From: Porodaedalea pini
Lineage: Eukaryota; Basidiomycota; Agaricomycetes; Hymenochaetales; Hymenochaetaceae
DNA: 64,000 bases
Reading direction: 5' to 3'
Assembly (NCBI GenBank): GCA_002794775.1
Contig: NBAY01000040.1
Coordinates: forward strand, 62,001 to 126,000
Shown here: positions 27,701 to 39,130 of the stretch, piece after piece
How positions within the stretch are numbered: position 1 is the first letter of the stretch
How the letters are laid out: every line of letters starts with the position of its first letter
Made by a program: the position numbers and the translations under genes
Notes under the pieces: model-generated
Told to the model about the DNA's origin: nothing
What the model saw: the letters and a program-made list of their open reading frames with translations, nothing else
Databases searched by the model: none

Positions 27701-27986
27701 TGGCAACCTGGAATATGTGCGGTGGCAGATACTCCTTGTCTGGCGAGGTATTACGGTACTCTGCGGCGTACTTCATAAGCACGGAATCAGCATTGCTGGG
27801 CACATATTTGTGCGGGTTCAAGGCGACAATGGCCGAGGACCCGACATTCACGTAGATGTTCTCTGAGGCATATCGCTCGCGCAGACAGGAGATGATTATG
27901 TCGTCGGCCACGGGCGAGAGCGTTGCGAGGTCGGTCGTGTTTTCGAGGCGCTGGTGAAGAATGGTGGATTGTCTGTTCGAGGCCAT
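21776..27986 (-). CDS. Chitin synthase with N-terminal myosin motor domain (class V/VII type)
   Basis: Membrane enzyme polymerising UDP-GlcNAc into cell-wall chitin; the motor-like domain is thought to help deliver or hold it at growing tips. Eight exons (27986-27646, 27574-25654, 25589-23664, 23603-23449, 23399-23315, 23262-22789, 22727-22458, 22405-21776) join in frame to 1933 aa. The myosin head starts with [17 protein letters not shown], a variant P-loop SGETCSGKS, then [18 protein letters not shown]. The middle part has membrane segments and a cytochrome-b5-like region ([15 protein letters not shown]). The GT2 catalytic part has [23 protein letters not shown] and the QRRRW product-binding motif, then transmembrane helices. 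The C-terminus is a DEK-C-like domain ([16 protein letters not shown]). The first intron is GC-AG. Length and order match the family. Confidence 0.95.
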
Positions 27987-28274
27987 GATGGACAGGCTTC
28001 ACGCCGACAACGGCGGTGGCGACTCTGTCAGCGTCGGCGACGACAGAAAAATACAGAGGATAGAAGAGAGGGAAGTGAAGGAGCGTAGCTCGTCGTCGAC
28101 GTCGACGGCAAGAGGAAAGGGGAGTTGTGTAGCGTGGACACGGTCCTCTCGTTCCCAGACGCGCTACCTTCCCCAATAGGAAGGTTGCTTACTCCACTTA
28201 GTAGAATATTAGACAAACACCCGACTCGGGCTTCTTCAACAACTTTCAGAAGAGAAGAAGAAAAGGTCCAAGTT
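27987..28274. promoter_or_regulatory. Short bidirectional promoter region
   Basis: 288 bp separate the start codons of the chitin synthase (-) and the SFM1-type gene (+). Both promoters must lie here or overlap the neighbours. No specific motif is claimed. Confidence 0.5.
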
Positions 28275-29371
28275 ATGCCCTTCACCTATGTCATTGGTAA
28301 ATTCCATTTGCTATACGGCCCAGTATATGCGATAATACCTACTTGCAGAGCACATGGAAGAGGACGAGCAGGAAGGAAAAACTCTTCCCGAATGGGTCGA
28401 ACTGGAATACATCGTCCGTCAATTCCCCATGGATATCTAAATACTTCTCGAGATACGAAATAGACCAAAACCTTAGCATATGCGCACGTTCGCAGGCCCG
28501 GATGCCCAGATCCATTTTACGCAACTCTCCCACTCTTCGTCGAACGCTCTCTCAGCCGTCTTCGCTGATGGCGATGTATCATCCTCAGCAAAAGCAACAG
28601 CCCATCAAATCGGCGTGCTCGAGCTCATGCAGAGGGAAAGTGTCCCTCTGAGCAAAGTCTGCCTCCTTGATCCCAAAGCAGAGAAGGAGCTCAGTCCGCA
28701 AGATGGCGAGGGAGCTTTCGAGTGGTTCCTCTTTGGCGTATGTCTCTTTCTTAGTTACTTCCGGTGTGAGAGCGGTTTATTAATAGGTCAAGACTAGGGT
28801 ATTCTAGGTGTGAGACTCCCGGCTATGCTATGCTTTGAGGTATTGTTGGTATTTACTCTAAAATTATATACGGACAGGCGATGACCCACCGCGAGATCGC
28901 ACCGCTGAGCTCAGAAAGTTGGGCTTCCCAACCCGGCATCTTGGGAGCGTGCAGATGACGACGGACACCGCCCTCGGTGTCACAAAGAAAGTCGTGCAAG
29001 ATGGCGGTTCGTCAACTCACGCATCTTCTTGTTCTCCTTGATCTAAAATAACAATAACGTATGTCCCAGTGAAACTGCAAGATATACCCTACACAGTAGG
29101 CTTCACAGCTATAAGGTCCTGCTGTAAAGACGCTTAGATATTTCCTTCCGACAGGACTTCCCTACAATAACCTTCAACGCAAAAGAGAGCGTTGAGATGC
29201 CTTTCCGTGCGTTCCCTTTTCAACATTCCCTCAAATTACCGCAATACCTTCTGACGACTGTCACTGCCACATCGGTGAACAGGCTACATCGCCGTCGACG
29301 GGAAGCCCGTCCTTCCGCCAGGCATGCGCGAGTTGTTGCACAAGGACCTAGACAGGGGATTTGACTTCTGA
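28275..29371 (+). CDS. SFM1: SPOUT-type protein arginine N-methyltransferase (Sfm1 family)
   Basis: The yeast family member methylates an arginine of ribosomal protein uS3. Exon 1 (28275-28296) reads MPFTYVIE and joins to HMEEDEQEGKTLPEWVELEY. After an intron come HMRTFAGPDAQIHFTQLS and VCLLDPKAEKELSPQDG. The cofactor-binding loop is FGGILGDDPPRDRTAEL, assembled through a 10-nt exon (28798-28807). Then QMTTDTALGVTKKVV, FNAKESVEMPF and GKPVLPPGMRELL, with stop TGA at 29369-29371. These signatures are characteristic of the family (DUF431). It shares a 288 bp promoter region with the chitin synthase. Confidence 0.9.
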
Positions 29372-30248
29372 TCGACAGATCATCACGAGCATCAGTTGCT
29401 GCGCTTTGATCCTGATCGTGATGAGCCATCCATCTTCCGCTCTCCAACTTGTCCAAGCCCATCTGGCAGTTGAGCGATCACAACGTTGCACAGCCAAGAG
29501 GCGCAAGAGAGTCGAACAGTCTATGCATGAATGAATGGGATATGATGCATGATGTACGGCGTCGAAAGTCGAGACAGTGTGTGCTTCTGACATTTTAACG
29601 GGCCCCGTATCATGAACTTGAAGGCAGCATCTTCAAGCAAAATGATAGAATATGTCGTCCTGCTAGTAAGTGGGCAAAGAGGTATTACGAACGGGTTATA
29701 GAAGCGCACTCAAAGACGCCGCTGGAAAGCTTCAATACCACTTCTGAATAGCAGCTGTAGAACCAAAGCGAGATGATGAGATTGTGAAGACACTCGAGAA
29801 TACATAATTGTACAGGTGCACAACAATGAAAGAAAAGACAGTGAGAATCAAAACATGTACAGCAGCTCTTGGTCTACATAAAAGAGCAGCAATGTCCTGC
29901 ATCATGAAGAGATGTGGTATACAAGTGGAAGAAGTAAAAAGATAGAAGCGAAAATACTCAGGAGGATCGATCTCAGAGTCGAGGATGAGATAGTGTTACA
30001 GATGGAGGTTCGTGAAACGAAAGTAAAGGAAACAAATTATGAGAGGACAGTCTTAAAGAATAAACACGAATGAACCCGAGAGAGACGTCAGAGATGAGAG
30101 GTGAGAGGTGAAAGATGAAAGAGAAAATCAAGCCGACGAGATTATATACAGGAAAGGACAAGAAAAGGAAAGAACAAAGACATTTGTCAGAGGCAGGATT
30201 GCCCCGTTTCTCAACAAGCCAGGACGGCGGAAGCAGGTCACAGGGCTG
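29372..30248. other. Intergenic, convergent 3' ends of SFM1 and ATG1
   Basis: 877 bp, AT-moderate; no gene or repeat recognised. Confidence 0.5.
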
Positions 30249-33200
30249 TCAGCGAAGAGGCGACCCACGAGTCTCCCGAGGCGGCGGCCGATAGCGCACC
30301 TCGGGCTCATCAGGAATAGCGACGGGAGCCGTCCCCCTCCCAGGACTCTTTCGCGTCTCCGAGTCGCCCTTCTGCGAACCTTGTTTACTTCGACAGCTGG
30401 CTAGACGCTTCTTCGTCTTCTCGATCCCTACAAAACCAAATAAGAAAAAAAATCACAGAATGCAAAGAGAAGGAGAAAAAACGCACACGTCGAGATCGTC
30501 ACTTTGTCTTCCTCCTGGAATGGGTTGCCGGCCTGCATCAAGTCGTCCTGCAGTGCGTATAGGCACCACAGTGACTCTTCGTACAGCGCAGCACAGTCGC
30601 TCGGAGAGCCTTGGTCGACAAGTTCCATGTGCGCGGCTTTACGAGACTGTTAATGGCCCCACATGTAAAATCAAAACGTATTTGCTCGAGGAGAAAGACA
30701 AACACGCACAAGCTGTAGAGCCCGATCATATACAAGCTGGCCAAGCCACGAAGGTCCTGTCATTGCTGTCTCGGGTAGCCAAGTCCGGACCAACGCAACT
30801 CGGTCGCTGCATTTCAGGAAGTGGGTCGAGAACCAAGTGAGCGCTATCGGTCGATAAACATTAGAAGTCGAGCGCACGAAACAAAGATCGAAGGCGAAGA
30901 GCGAAGAATACGGACCGTCATCAAACCCCTCGCTCACTTCAAGCCGTCCTTCCGGATCTCGCATCTTCATGCCCTCCTGGTGCAGCCGCAGCCTATCAAT
31001 CCCCCTCTGCGAGAAGGACATGAGTAGTAGGTACAGTGCAACACAGGTCACCGCATTGTACTCTGCGTCAATATTCGCATTGCGACGCCGTTCGGCAGCA
31101 GCGTCGGTCTCGCCGCCGAGTTGTGCGAATTTTGCGGAGGGAGGGAGAGGCTCTATAATATTGAAATGGGTAGAAAAAATTGCATCAGAACATAACGAGG
31201 TGAAAAGGAAGAGATAAAAACGCACTCTGCGGCACAGCCTTGACATACTCATACATCTCGTCCGCCCACCGCGTCAGCACATCCGTCTTCTGCGCCAGCT
31301 CCTCAAGTCCCACTAGCAAATCCTCTTCCAGCGGATCGCGTATCGTCGTGTTCATCCCACCCAAAAGCAGTGGCGCACGCATCGGCGATTGCTGTTTCTC
31401 GTCATACGTCTTCTCCGAGACGCGTTCAGGGAAGTACGAGTACGCCGAGGGCAAGCGTCCTGCGCCTGGCGTCGGCGTCCCGAAGAGCTTTTTCGAAGCA
31501 ATGCTTAGTGCGCGCGTGAGAGCGCTACCTCGCGACGGGGAAGCGGAGAGTGGTGGTGCGTAGGGGTTGGGCGGAGGAGGGAAGGCGGTATTCGTGGAGG
31601 GCCCCGAGCCAGGAGATTCTCCGTCATAGTTCGGTCGGAAGGGATCGGAGTTCCGCTTCTCAACGGTAGGCGAGCTGAGCCTGCGGTCAAGAGTAGGTCG
31701 TCGTCGAGCCGCTGCGATTTCTAAGAGACGATTAGTTAAAATTCTAGTCAAAAGCCGAAAAACATGACTTTGACGAACCGTCTACAGTGCGACCAAACTC
31801 AATAGCACGATTGTCGCCGACCATCACATACTCCCGCCGTAACATACCATCTTCCTCGCTCTCGCCAGGAATGATAGATGCCTCGGTCGACAGAGGCTTC
31901 CCTTTAGTCCGCACTTCTAGAGCCAATTTCCTTACCGGCTCGGTCTGAGCGGCATCCATAGCATTACCAAAAGGAGGACTTGAATATGATAATAAGTAAA
32001 CATGAAAGGCAGAAATAAAGCTAGCAGCGCCATACCTCCCACCACTAGGAAGATCAGCAACGGCATCCGACAGCGGCAAAGCTGGCGGGACGTTCTCTCT
32101 CCTCCGAAAGGACAACCTCGTCTGCGAGACAAACTTAGCCTCCCCTGCATCTCTAATGTCTGCATCTTTAGCCGGCGGAGGAGGTGCAGGCCTCTCACTC
32201 TCCGGAAACGGCGACTCCTGCAGCACCGCCGGCTTCGGGCGCTTCTTCACCGTGCCGATCACAACCGTCTCAGCATCGCCGGCCCCAGAACTCGATGTCC
32301 TCGCCGAAGACGTCGCCACCTCTCCGTCCTTAGGCGGGCGTGGCATCTTCGACTTCGCGAGGGCGGTGCTGTTGAAGAATTCATCATAGCTCGCTCGCTC
32401 CGCCGGAAACCGCCTCAGGAGATTGCGGATGAGCCTCTTGATATCGGGTGGTACGGCTCTCAGCTCTGGATCCTTCTCGCCTGCAGGTTGGTCCTCGTCG
32501 GGGAATCGTATGCCCTTCGAGTGCTCGATTTTCTTGAGCAGTTCTAAGTGGTTCGCGGCGCGAAATGGCGGACGACCCGTAGCTATTTCGTAGAGCACCG
32601 CGCCAACGCTCCATAGGTCTGCCTTCGCATCGTACTTCTCATATCGCAAGATCTCGGGCGCCATGTACAGCGGCGAGCCGCAGAGCGTCTCCGCCATCAT
32701 CGCGTTCGGCAGCATACGCGCAAAGCCAAAGTCTGCAACTTTCAGTATTGGCACACCCAGAGGATGCCCGCGTGCCAGTTCCTCCGGGGAAGCAGGCTTG
32801 AGAAGCAGATTCTGGGGTTTGATGTCGCGGTGTATTAGGTTTCGACTACGCAGGAACTTAAGCGCCCGGGCTAGTGAACACAATATGCGTTGTTAGCAGA
32901 CGTCTTTGCAACGTCAAAGTAAATGTCGAGCTTACCAAGTTGCCTTAAGAAGCTGCGAACAACAGTTTCGTCCAATCCTCCGGCCTTCGGGTGCGGGTAG
33001 TATGTTGGCGCAGCACCAGGAGAAGGCACATACTCCAGCGTGTCGACCTTCCCCCTCTTCTTAATATAGTTCGTTAGATCCCCACCTGAGCAATATTCCA
33101 TAATGAGATAAATATTCTTCTCTGCGCGCTACCGAGACGAGGCGAGTCAGTGCATGTATAAGGTTTCAGAAGCAAGGAGGCAATGCACACCACAATGTCC

Positions 33201-33566
33201 ATAAGCTTCGTGATATGGCGATGCGAGAGAGACTTGAGGATATCGATCTCGCTCTGCAGGTTGTCGAACAGCTTCGACGAGAGGCCGCTGCGACTGACAG
33301 TCTTGATCGCAACTTGTTCTTTAGTGTTCTGAGAAGCCGCGTGAGACCTTTGAGTATAGTCTTAATGAGTGATAAGGAAGTATATGCACCTCGTTATAGC
33401 CTCTGTAGACGGTCGCGAAGCTGCCCTTGCCCAGCTCGCTCGTGAGTACGTACGGCCGGATGTCCTCCTCGTCCATGCGACGCGTCGGGACCCTCTCTGC
33501 CTTCCTGTCTGACGCGCCGCCGCTGGGTGTTCGCGCCGAGACTGGCGGAACAGATGAAGGCGGCAT
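30249..33566 (-). CDS. ATG1: Serine/threonine kinase ATG1 (ULK-type autophagy initiator)
   Basis: Starts autophagy as the kinase of the Atg1/Atg13 complex. ATG at 33566; exon 1 ends at 33390. The kinase domain begins [20 protein letters not shown], then [20 protein letters not shown] with the ATP-binding Lys, and [20 protein letters not shown]. It continues with the catalytic loop [35 protein letters not shown] and [20 protein letters not shown] long Ser/Pro-rich linker follows (about 32300-31500). The C-terminal helical regions ([20 protein letters not shown] and [20 protein letters not shown]) match the Atg13-binding tandem MIT-like domain. The last exon ends at TGA 30249-30251 with [15 protein letters not shown]. 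All kinase catalytic residues are present. Confidence 0.93.
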
Positions 33567-34397
33567 GTTCGAACGCGCCTATTGATACAGAAGAGTGCGT
33601 GTACGTTCGCGTGCAAGAGATACAAATTAAAGAATGGAGTACAGTTTACGCTGAATGTCGAGATAACACGAGTGATAATGCGGAGGTCCGACGCTGACTG
33701 ATAATGAGCTGATAGCACGCGAATATGGCAAATGCTGAATCGAGACTGTAGCACACCAAACGTGGCCCGACGACTAGAGAGTTACAAGCTGAATATGAAG
33801 CGAGAATAAGGCTGAGGTGATGGTGGGCGGAACGCGAGTGAGTGCTTCAGCGCATCGGGCGACCGTGACGGTGCCGGCATGGCGTTGTGTCAATGTAGCG
33901 CGTGACTTGCCGCCACAACAAACCGCATTCGGAAGGACAGTCATCTTGAGCCAGTGAGGAACAATGGCAGAGTCCTTTCTTTTCGCTACAACACCCTTTC
34001 CAGAAAGCTCTCAAAGCTGTGGTATAGACTTGGTGTAAGTGACTCAGTAGGATGACGATGACAATTTAATCTCAATGTACCGGTTGACACTGCTTAGCAC
34101 TGCCGGAAATGTTCAGAATAGAAGCGTTCGCCCCTCGCTTTCTTAGTTCTTAAAAAGTAACAAATTTAAGATATGTACTACAACAATCATAGCAAGCGGT
34201 GAAAAAGAATGTTATATCCTGGAATCCTGCATGAAATAGAAACACCAAACGCCAAACCCCTATTCCTCCTAAAATCACGAAAAAAAAAGTAAACCCCATT
34301 GGAAGAGAGAAACTGTGTTGTGCAAGTCCGACAGGGAAAAAAAAGAAAACGATAATCCCCTCCCCTCTCACTTACATCCTCGAGTTCACATAAGTAC
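33567..34397. other. ATG1 upstream region
   Basis: 831 bp between the ATG1 start and the stop of the next minus-strand gene. It should contain the ATG1 promoter. No gene recognised. Confidence 0.5.
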
Positions 34398-35708
34398 TCA
34401 CGACTTTTCCTTCTCAGCAAAGCTCCCAAATTTGAAGGGCATATATGCAGGCGGGTTTATCTCCTCACACACATCCAAGTCATGCATATCCGCATCCGTA
34501 GCATTCTGCACCTTCATCAGCCCCAAATTCGAGCGCTGGCGTCCGCGCGTAACCGCGAACGCCCGTGCCCGCTCAGCGAATGTCGGCCGCGCGTTCCCGC
34601 TCCCGACGACGCTCGTCCAGTCCGACGTGTGGTCGGAGCTCGCGGAGACCTGTGAGACGGAGTCGCCTGGCGCGAGCGTTGATGCGCCCGGCACGCGGAG
34701 GATGAAGGGGGCGCTACGAATTTCTGGGTCGAGTTGGCTGAAGTGGTTTGGGTGCGCTGGGTACCGTGAGTAAGGGGACATGGGGCTCGGAACGTCGGAA
34801 GAGTCGAGTACGACGCGCACGCCGCCCTCGCGCCGTCGTTGTCGGCGATAGCAAAGGAAGGCGATGACCAGGATAATGATTACTGCGACTATGCCACCCA
34901 CGACGGAGCCGATAATTACGGGCGTGTTTGGCGATGACGAGTTGGACGAGGGGCTGGATGTCGACGTCGGTGTACTGCTACCCAAGTCTACTGTGCCCGT
35001 TGAGTCGCTTGGCGAAGTTGGGTCATCGACTTCTTTACTTCACAGAAAAAATTGTAAACTGAAACTTATGAAGGTAGTTGCAGGGAGAACTCACGTATAT
35101 ACGATGGAGTCGAGTAAAACGAGCGCATTCTTCCCCGCATATCCAGACTCAAGTGTGATTGTATGTACACTATTGTCAAGGCCAGTTATCGAAAAGACCG
35201 ACACATTGAAATGATAAGTTGCGTCGTTATTCGGAGACTGCTGATACGTCCCGACAATGATGTTGTCGACTTTGAACGTCATGTCTGTGTTCCCATCTGG
35301 ATGTTCGCTCGACCCTGTCAAAATGCAATTCACATATACCGCCGTTCCTACTTGCCCGAATAACGTCAACGGGCTTGATTCTTCTGTATTTGAGAAAGCA
35401 AGTGAGGACTTGCCTATGAACGGGACTGACGCCTGTATGATCTGCCCCGCATTCGCCTCCGAACTGCCAGAAGGGACGAACGACGCGTCCTTCCACGTCC
35501 CCATGTACGCATCACTCACGGGAGACGGCGTGGCCGTGCATCCCGAGCATGTTTGTCCGGAGTTCCATGAGCTTGGGGGGCTGTAGCTGATCGACTGACC
35601 CGTCGTTGGGTCCCCTAGTTGGTCGTCGATCGTTACGTTGTAAGAACGCGCGAAAACGAGAGGGGTGGAAAGGAGTGGAAGTGTCAAGAGTGAGAACCGA
35701 CGGTGCAT
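34398..35708 (-). CDS. Secretory-pathway single-pass membrane protein, Agaricomycete hypothetical
   Basis: Two exons. Exon 1 (35708 to about 35095) starts with a signal peptide (MHRRFSLLTLPLLSTPLVFA) and a ~180 aa extracellular, beta-rich part: TFKVDNIIVGTY, then HTITLESGYAGKNALVLLDS, as in galactose-binding-like lectin folds. A GTGAGT...GAAG intron leads to exon 2: a Ser/Thr/Pro-rich stalk, one transmembrane helix (VIIGSVVGGIVAVIIILVIA) followed by positively charged CYRRQRRR, and a ~140 aa cytoplasmic tail ending EKEKS. This layout is widespread among Agaricomycetes, often as a large family of unknown role. A sensor or wall-adhesion role would be speculation. Confidence 0.85.
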
Positions 35709-36366
35709 CTCGCTGCAATATCAGGGTGCGCGCTGTTGAGAAAATCGAAATACAAAGACATGAGTGTGAGGACGAACAACGCAATGAAGGTGGAAGACTT
35801 ACGGTACTGCAGAGCGCCGGCTGCTGCCGCTGCTCAGACTATGACAAGCTGGAAAAAAGAAACGAGCGGATGGGTTGCAAGATTGCAGTGCACGATAAAG
35901 AGCTAACTCTTCATGCTGACATGGAGACGACCATCATCACTTGTTTTATTCATGACAGCACTTCCGGGGAAAGAGGTCCAGCACGGCAGGTACGAGAACT
36001 GATGTGCCCGTCTGATCCGCACTCGCGCCCTTTGAAAATGATGGGAGTGATAAACATCCGGATCAGCACAGGAATTTAGTATGGTCAGCCAATAGACAAT
36101 CGTGAGCGATCCTGATCGAGTGAGAACGAAGAGGTTGGTTTAGGGCTACAAACATCAGAAAATTTGAAGGCAAAATACTCAAGATGTACGGGAGAAGAAA
36201 AAAGTATGCAACGGTGCAAGCACAAATTCTGAAATATGGAAAAGAGGGTCCACAACCAGCGCTATAGGTAGTGAGTATCTTTTATAGTTTCTAAAAAATG
36301 CAGCAACTTGCCTCTTCCCGACTTTTGCTTGTTCACGAGCCTGCTTGCCCCCTTTCCTTCGATAAG
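35709..36366. other. Intergenic, 5' flank of retrotransposon insertion
   Basis: Upstream region of the membrane-protein gene; no other gene recognised. It ends at the GAATG target duplication. Confidence 0.5.
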
Positions 36367-36371
36367 GAATG
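36367..36371. repeat. Target site duplication of element A, left (GAATG)
   Basis: GAATG directly precedes the TGTCAGG start of the 5' LTR and is repeated directly after the 3' LTR at 48799-48803. Confidence 0.92.
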
Positions 36372-36814
36372 TGTCAGGACTCGAACTTTTTCCTTCTCTC
36401 TTATTCCCTTTTTACCATTTCGCCATTTCCTTTATTTTAATCGCTCCTTTTCATTATAATTAACCGTCTTTATGATCATTTCCCACACTCCTTTCGCATG
36501 ACCTTCATTCATTCCATTTCTAGTTACATAAACTATACAGTACTTAGATAATCCGGTCTCACAATTGGCGCGAATAAAAGGTTTGAGGAACTCGCATGAA
36601 CACTTGTTCTGCTTTTCCTCTTACCTCTGCGACGACCTAGGTGAGACTGCGTCCCCTCCTGTAGTAGTGTATATTGTATTAATCCTCTTACCTCCACGAT
36701 GACCTAGCCTGAGTATAGTGTGCCCCGAGTTTCCCACTCGAGTACAGCACGTCCCAGATGACAGTCAGCCGAGGCCTGCCCAGTCCAAGTCATCTCCTGG
36801 ACTCCCGCCTAACA
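36372..36814 (+). repeat. 5' LTR of element A
   Basis: 443 bp, TGTCAGG...CCTAACA. TATA-like ATAAAAG at 36574-36580. The sequence GTTCTGCTTTT (36606-36616), about 32 nt further on, is the expected 5' end of the transcript. Compared with the B LTR it has ~84 extra bp around a 24 bp direct repeat (36617-36640 and 36684-36707). Confidence 0.92.
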
Positions 36815-36815
36815 T

Positions 36816-36826
36816 AAAAGCAGAAC
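36816..36826 (+). promoter_or_regulatory. Primer-binding site of element A (self-priming type)
   Basis: AAAAGCAGAAC starts one base after the 5' LTR. It does not begin TGG, so it does not fit a tRNA 3' end. It is the exact reverse complement of 36606-36616 in the LTR. This is the Tf1-type arrangement, in which the 5' end of the transcript folds back as primer. Confidence 0.8.
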
Positions 36827-36947
36827 CCCACCCAGGCTCATCCCCAGCGTACATTGTTGCTGTCGACTCGCCTTCACTCAGTCTAGAGGAGCGCTCCCCT
36901 CAACGGACTTGACGTGTAAACCCCCTAAACGACAACCCTCAACCCTG

Positions 36948-36952
36948 CCTGG
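36948..36952. repeat. Target site duplication of element B, left (CCTGG)
   Basis: CCTGG here and at 43098-43102 flank element B exactly. It shows that B jumped into the leader of A. Confidence 0.92.
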
Positions 36953-37311
36953 TGTCAGAACTCGAACTTTCACCCTTTCTTTATTTCCCCTTTCCCTTTT
37001 CCTTTTCTTTTAACCGCTCCTTCTTATTATCTTTAATCATCTTTCCAATCACTTCCCACACTCCCTTCACATGACCTTCATTCGTTCCATTCCCGCTCAT
37101 TATGTAATGTTAGGTAATATAGTCTCACGGTCGTTGCTATATAAGGTCTCAGGAATCGCATGAACTCCTTGTTCTGCTTTTCCTCTTACCTCCGCAACGA
37201 CCTAGCCTGAGTAAAGCATGTCCCGAGTCTACGCTCAAGTATAGCATGTCCCAGACGACAGTCAGCCGAGGCCTGCCCAGTCCGAGTCGTCTCCCGGACT
37301 CCCGCCTAACA
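36953..37311 (+). repeat. 5' LTR of element B
   Basis: 359 bp, TGTCAGA...CCTAACA. TATA box TATATAAG at 37138-37145; GTTCTGCTTTT at 37171-37181 is complementary to the primer site. Confidence 0.92.
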
Positions 37312-37312
37312 T

Positions 37313-37323
37313 AAAAGCAGAAC
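37313..37323 (+). promoter_or_regulatory. Primer-binding site of element B (self-priming type)
   Basis: AAAAGCAGAAC, one base after the LTR and identical in sequence and spacing to element A. Exact reverse complement of 37171-37181. Confidence 0.8.
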
Positions 37324-37927
37324 CCCACCCAGGCTCATCCCCAGCGTATGTCGTCGCTGTCAACTCGCCTTCACTCGGTCTAGAGGAGCGCTCCCCTCAA
37401 AGGACTTGACGTGTAAACCCCCTAAACGACAACCCTCAACCCTGCCCAGATGCTTACGGATGTTCGTGTATTACGTAAACCTACAACCAACTTTTCCCAA
37501 CCCTGGCTCTCTGTCTCTCTCTTTGGTGGAGGAACCATCTGACTTGGACGTGGGTAACACACTGTGTACAGTCGTCGACATCGTTGTCGATTGTGCTCTC
37601 GGCCGCCACCTTCTGTCTTATCATCAAATTCACCAACGAACCTGTCCTTCGTCAGCATAACATTCATCTGGACAACCAGCCCCTCCCCGTTCCCCCTCCG
37701 ACGTAGTCAAGATAGATCTCACAGAGGAACAACAGCGGGCTCTCCCCTCTTCTTCATGCTACGACACCAAACGACAATTGTATGTAGCAGACGACAGGAA
37801 CCATGTCACCCATAACCTCTGGTGGAGTAACACTAGACGCGCCTGGTACTCAACTGAACCATCAGGCGAATGAACTCGTTGGGCACCTTGACCTCCCCGT
37901 GCACCGTCATCACCTACTGTCTCAACG
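37324..37927 (+). other. Leader of element B
   Basis: Untranslated leader between primer site and gag. It is alignable with the leader of A (36827-36947 joined to 43103-43437). In A the gag frame extends further upstream, to 43438; in B the equivalent stretch (about 37800-37927) has lost that frame through indels. Confidence 0.6.
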
Positions 37928-39112
37928 TTGTCGGTGATCCTTCCTAGCGAACCGGGAGGTTATCGTACGCCCCGTAGAGACTCATCGCTGCCAACACCTC
38001 CCGAACACTTATCCCGCACGCCAGCACCGACAATGTCGACATCTACAGGGTTCACTCAACAACAACAACAGGAGCTCACAGCGTTAATCGCTGTGGCCTT
38101 TACTCAGCAAGTGGCGAATGCCCCCACTGCACAAACCGGGAATGCTCAGCCCCCCAACACTGACGTCGCCCGGCCACGCGAATTCGCTGGCGGTGACGAT
38201 TACCTCGACTTCAAGCGCGAAGTCCTACTCTTCGTATCGGCGAACCCCATGAGGTACCCCTCATCGTTGAGCAAGATCTATGTCGCACTCTCCTATCTCA
38301 AGGGTGGCAACGCGTTGATGTGGGCGCAGAACTATGTTCAGGAGTTCACGACGAGTGGCATTGTGAGCTTCACGGATAGCTGGGCAAGGTTCCAGGAATG
38401 ACTGGATGCATCCTTCGACGACCCGAACAGAAAGGAGAAGGCATTGAAGAAGTTCTGAGAAAAGGTCCAGAAGGACCTCTCTGCTGACGAGTTCTTCCAA
38501 GACCTTGACGTAATCATCAAAGCAGCGGAACTGACAGACGATAGTGTCATTTGCGACCGCCTAAAGCGCGCTATGAACATCGAGGTGGTCCGTGGAGTGC
38601 TAAGGTCGATGCCGGTCCCAACAAAGTACGAAGACTGGAAAAAGAAGGCCGTCAAAATCGATCGTGGTGAACAGCAGATCCGCGCCATCCAACGAGGCTG
38701 TGCACTACCCCCCACGCGCCCACAGCAACAGCAGGCGCCGCCCATCCGTCGTCCGTTCACAGCCCCACACGTTGACAAGCGCAATGCGACTGGCGTCACC
38801 TTTGGAGGTGCTGGTCAGCCAATGGACGTCTCGATGAACGAAGCGCAACGACAACGGGCGTGCTGGATTTGCGGCGGGCTGGACCACTTTAAGAGCAAGT
38901 GCCCGCAGGGGAAGCCGATCATCCAGCGCATGCTGGAACTGATGGCGCCAGGCAAACGTCATATCCTCACCAACAAGCTCGGCGCAATGAAGGAATCAGC
39001 ATTCGAGGAAGTCGTAGACACTCGAAGGTCGACTGTGGAGGACTATGTGGAGGAAGAAGACAATGACGAAGAGGTCGTCAACTCACAGGGTTTTGCGAGT
39101 GGTCAGGCGTAG
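37928..39112 (+). pseudogene. gag of element B, two internal TGA codons
   Basis: Capsid/nucleocapsid polyprotein in one frame, interrupted by TGA at 38399-38401 and 38456-38458. The intact gag of A has sense codons at the same places. A Gln-rich N-terminus is followed by the retrotransposon gag core (FAGGDDYLDFKREVLLFVSA) and a CCHC zinc knuckle CWICGGLDHFKSKC. The last codons overlap the -1 frame that leads into pol. Stop TAG is at 39110-39112. Confidence 0.88.
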
Positions 39113-39130
39113 TCATCAGGGCGACTGACC
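39088..39130 (+). promoter_or_regulatory. Putative -1 ribosomal frameshift signal, element B
   Basis: Slippery G GGT TTT (39088-39094) in the gag frame, 6 nt spacer, then stem GGTCAG (39101-39106) with CTGACC (39125-39130) across an 18 nt loop. The -1 frame is open from here into pol without a stop. The same arrangement occurs in A. Confidence 0.72.
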
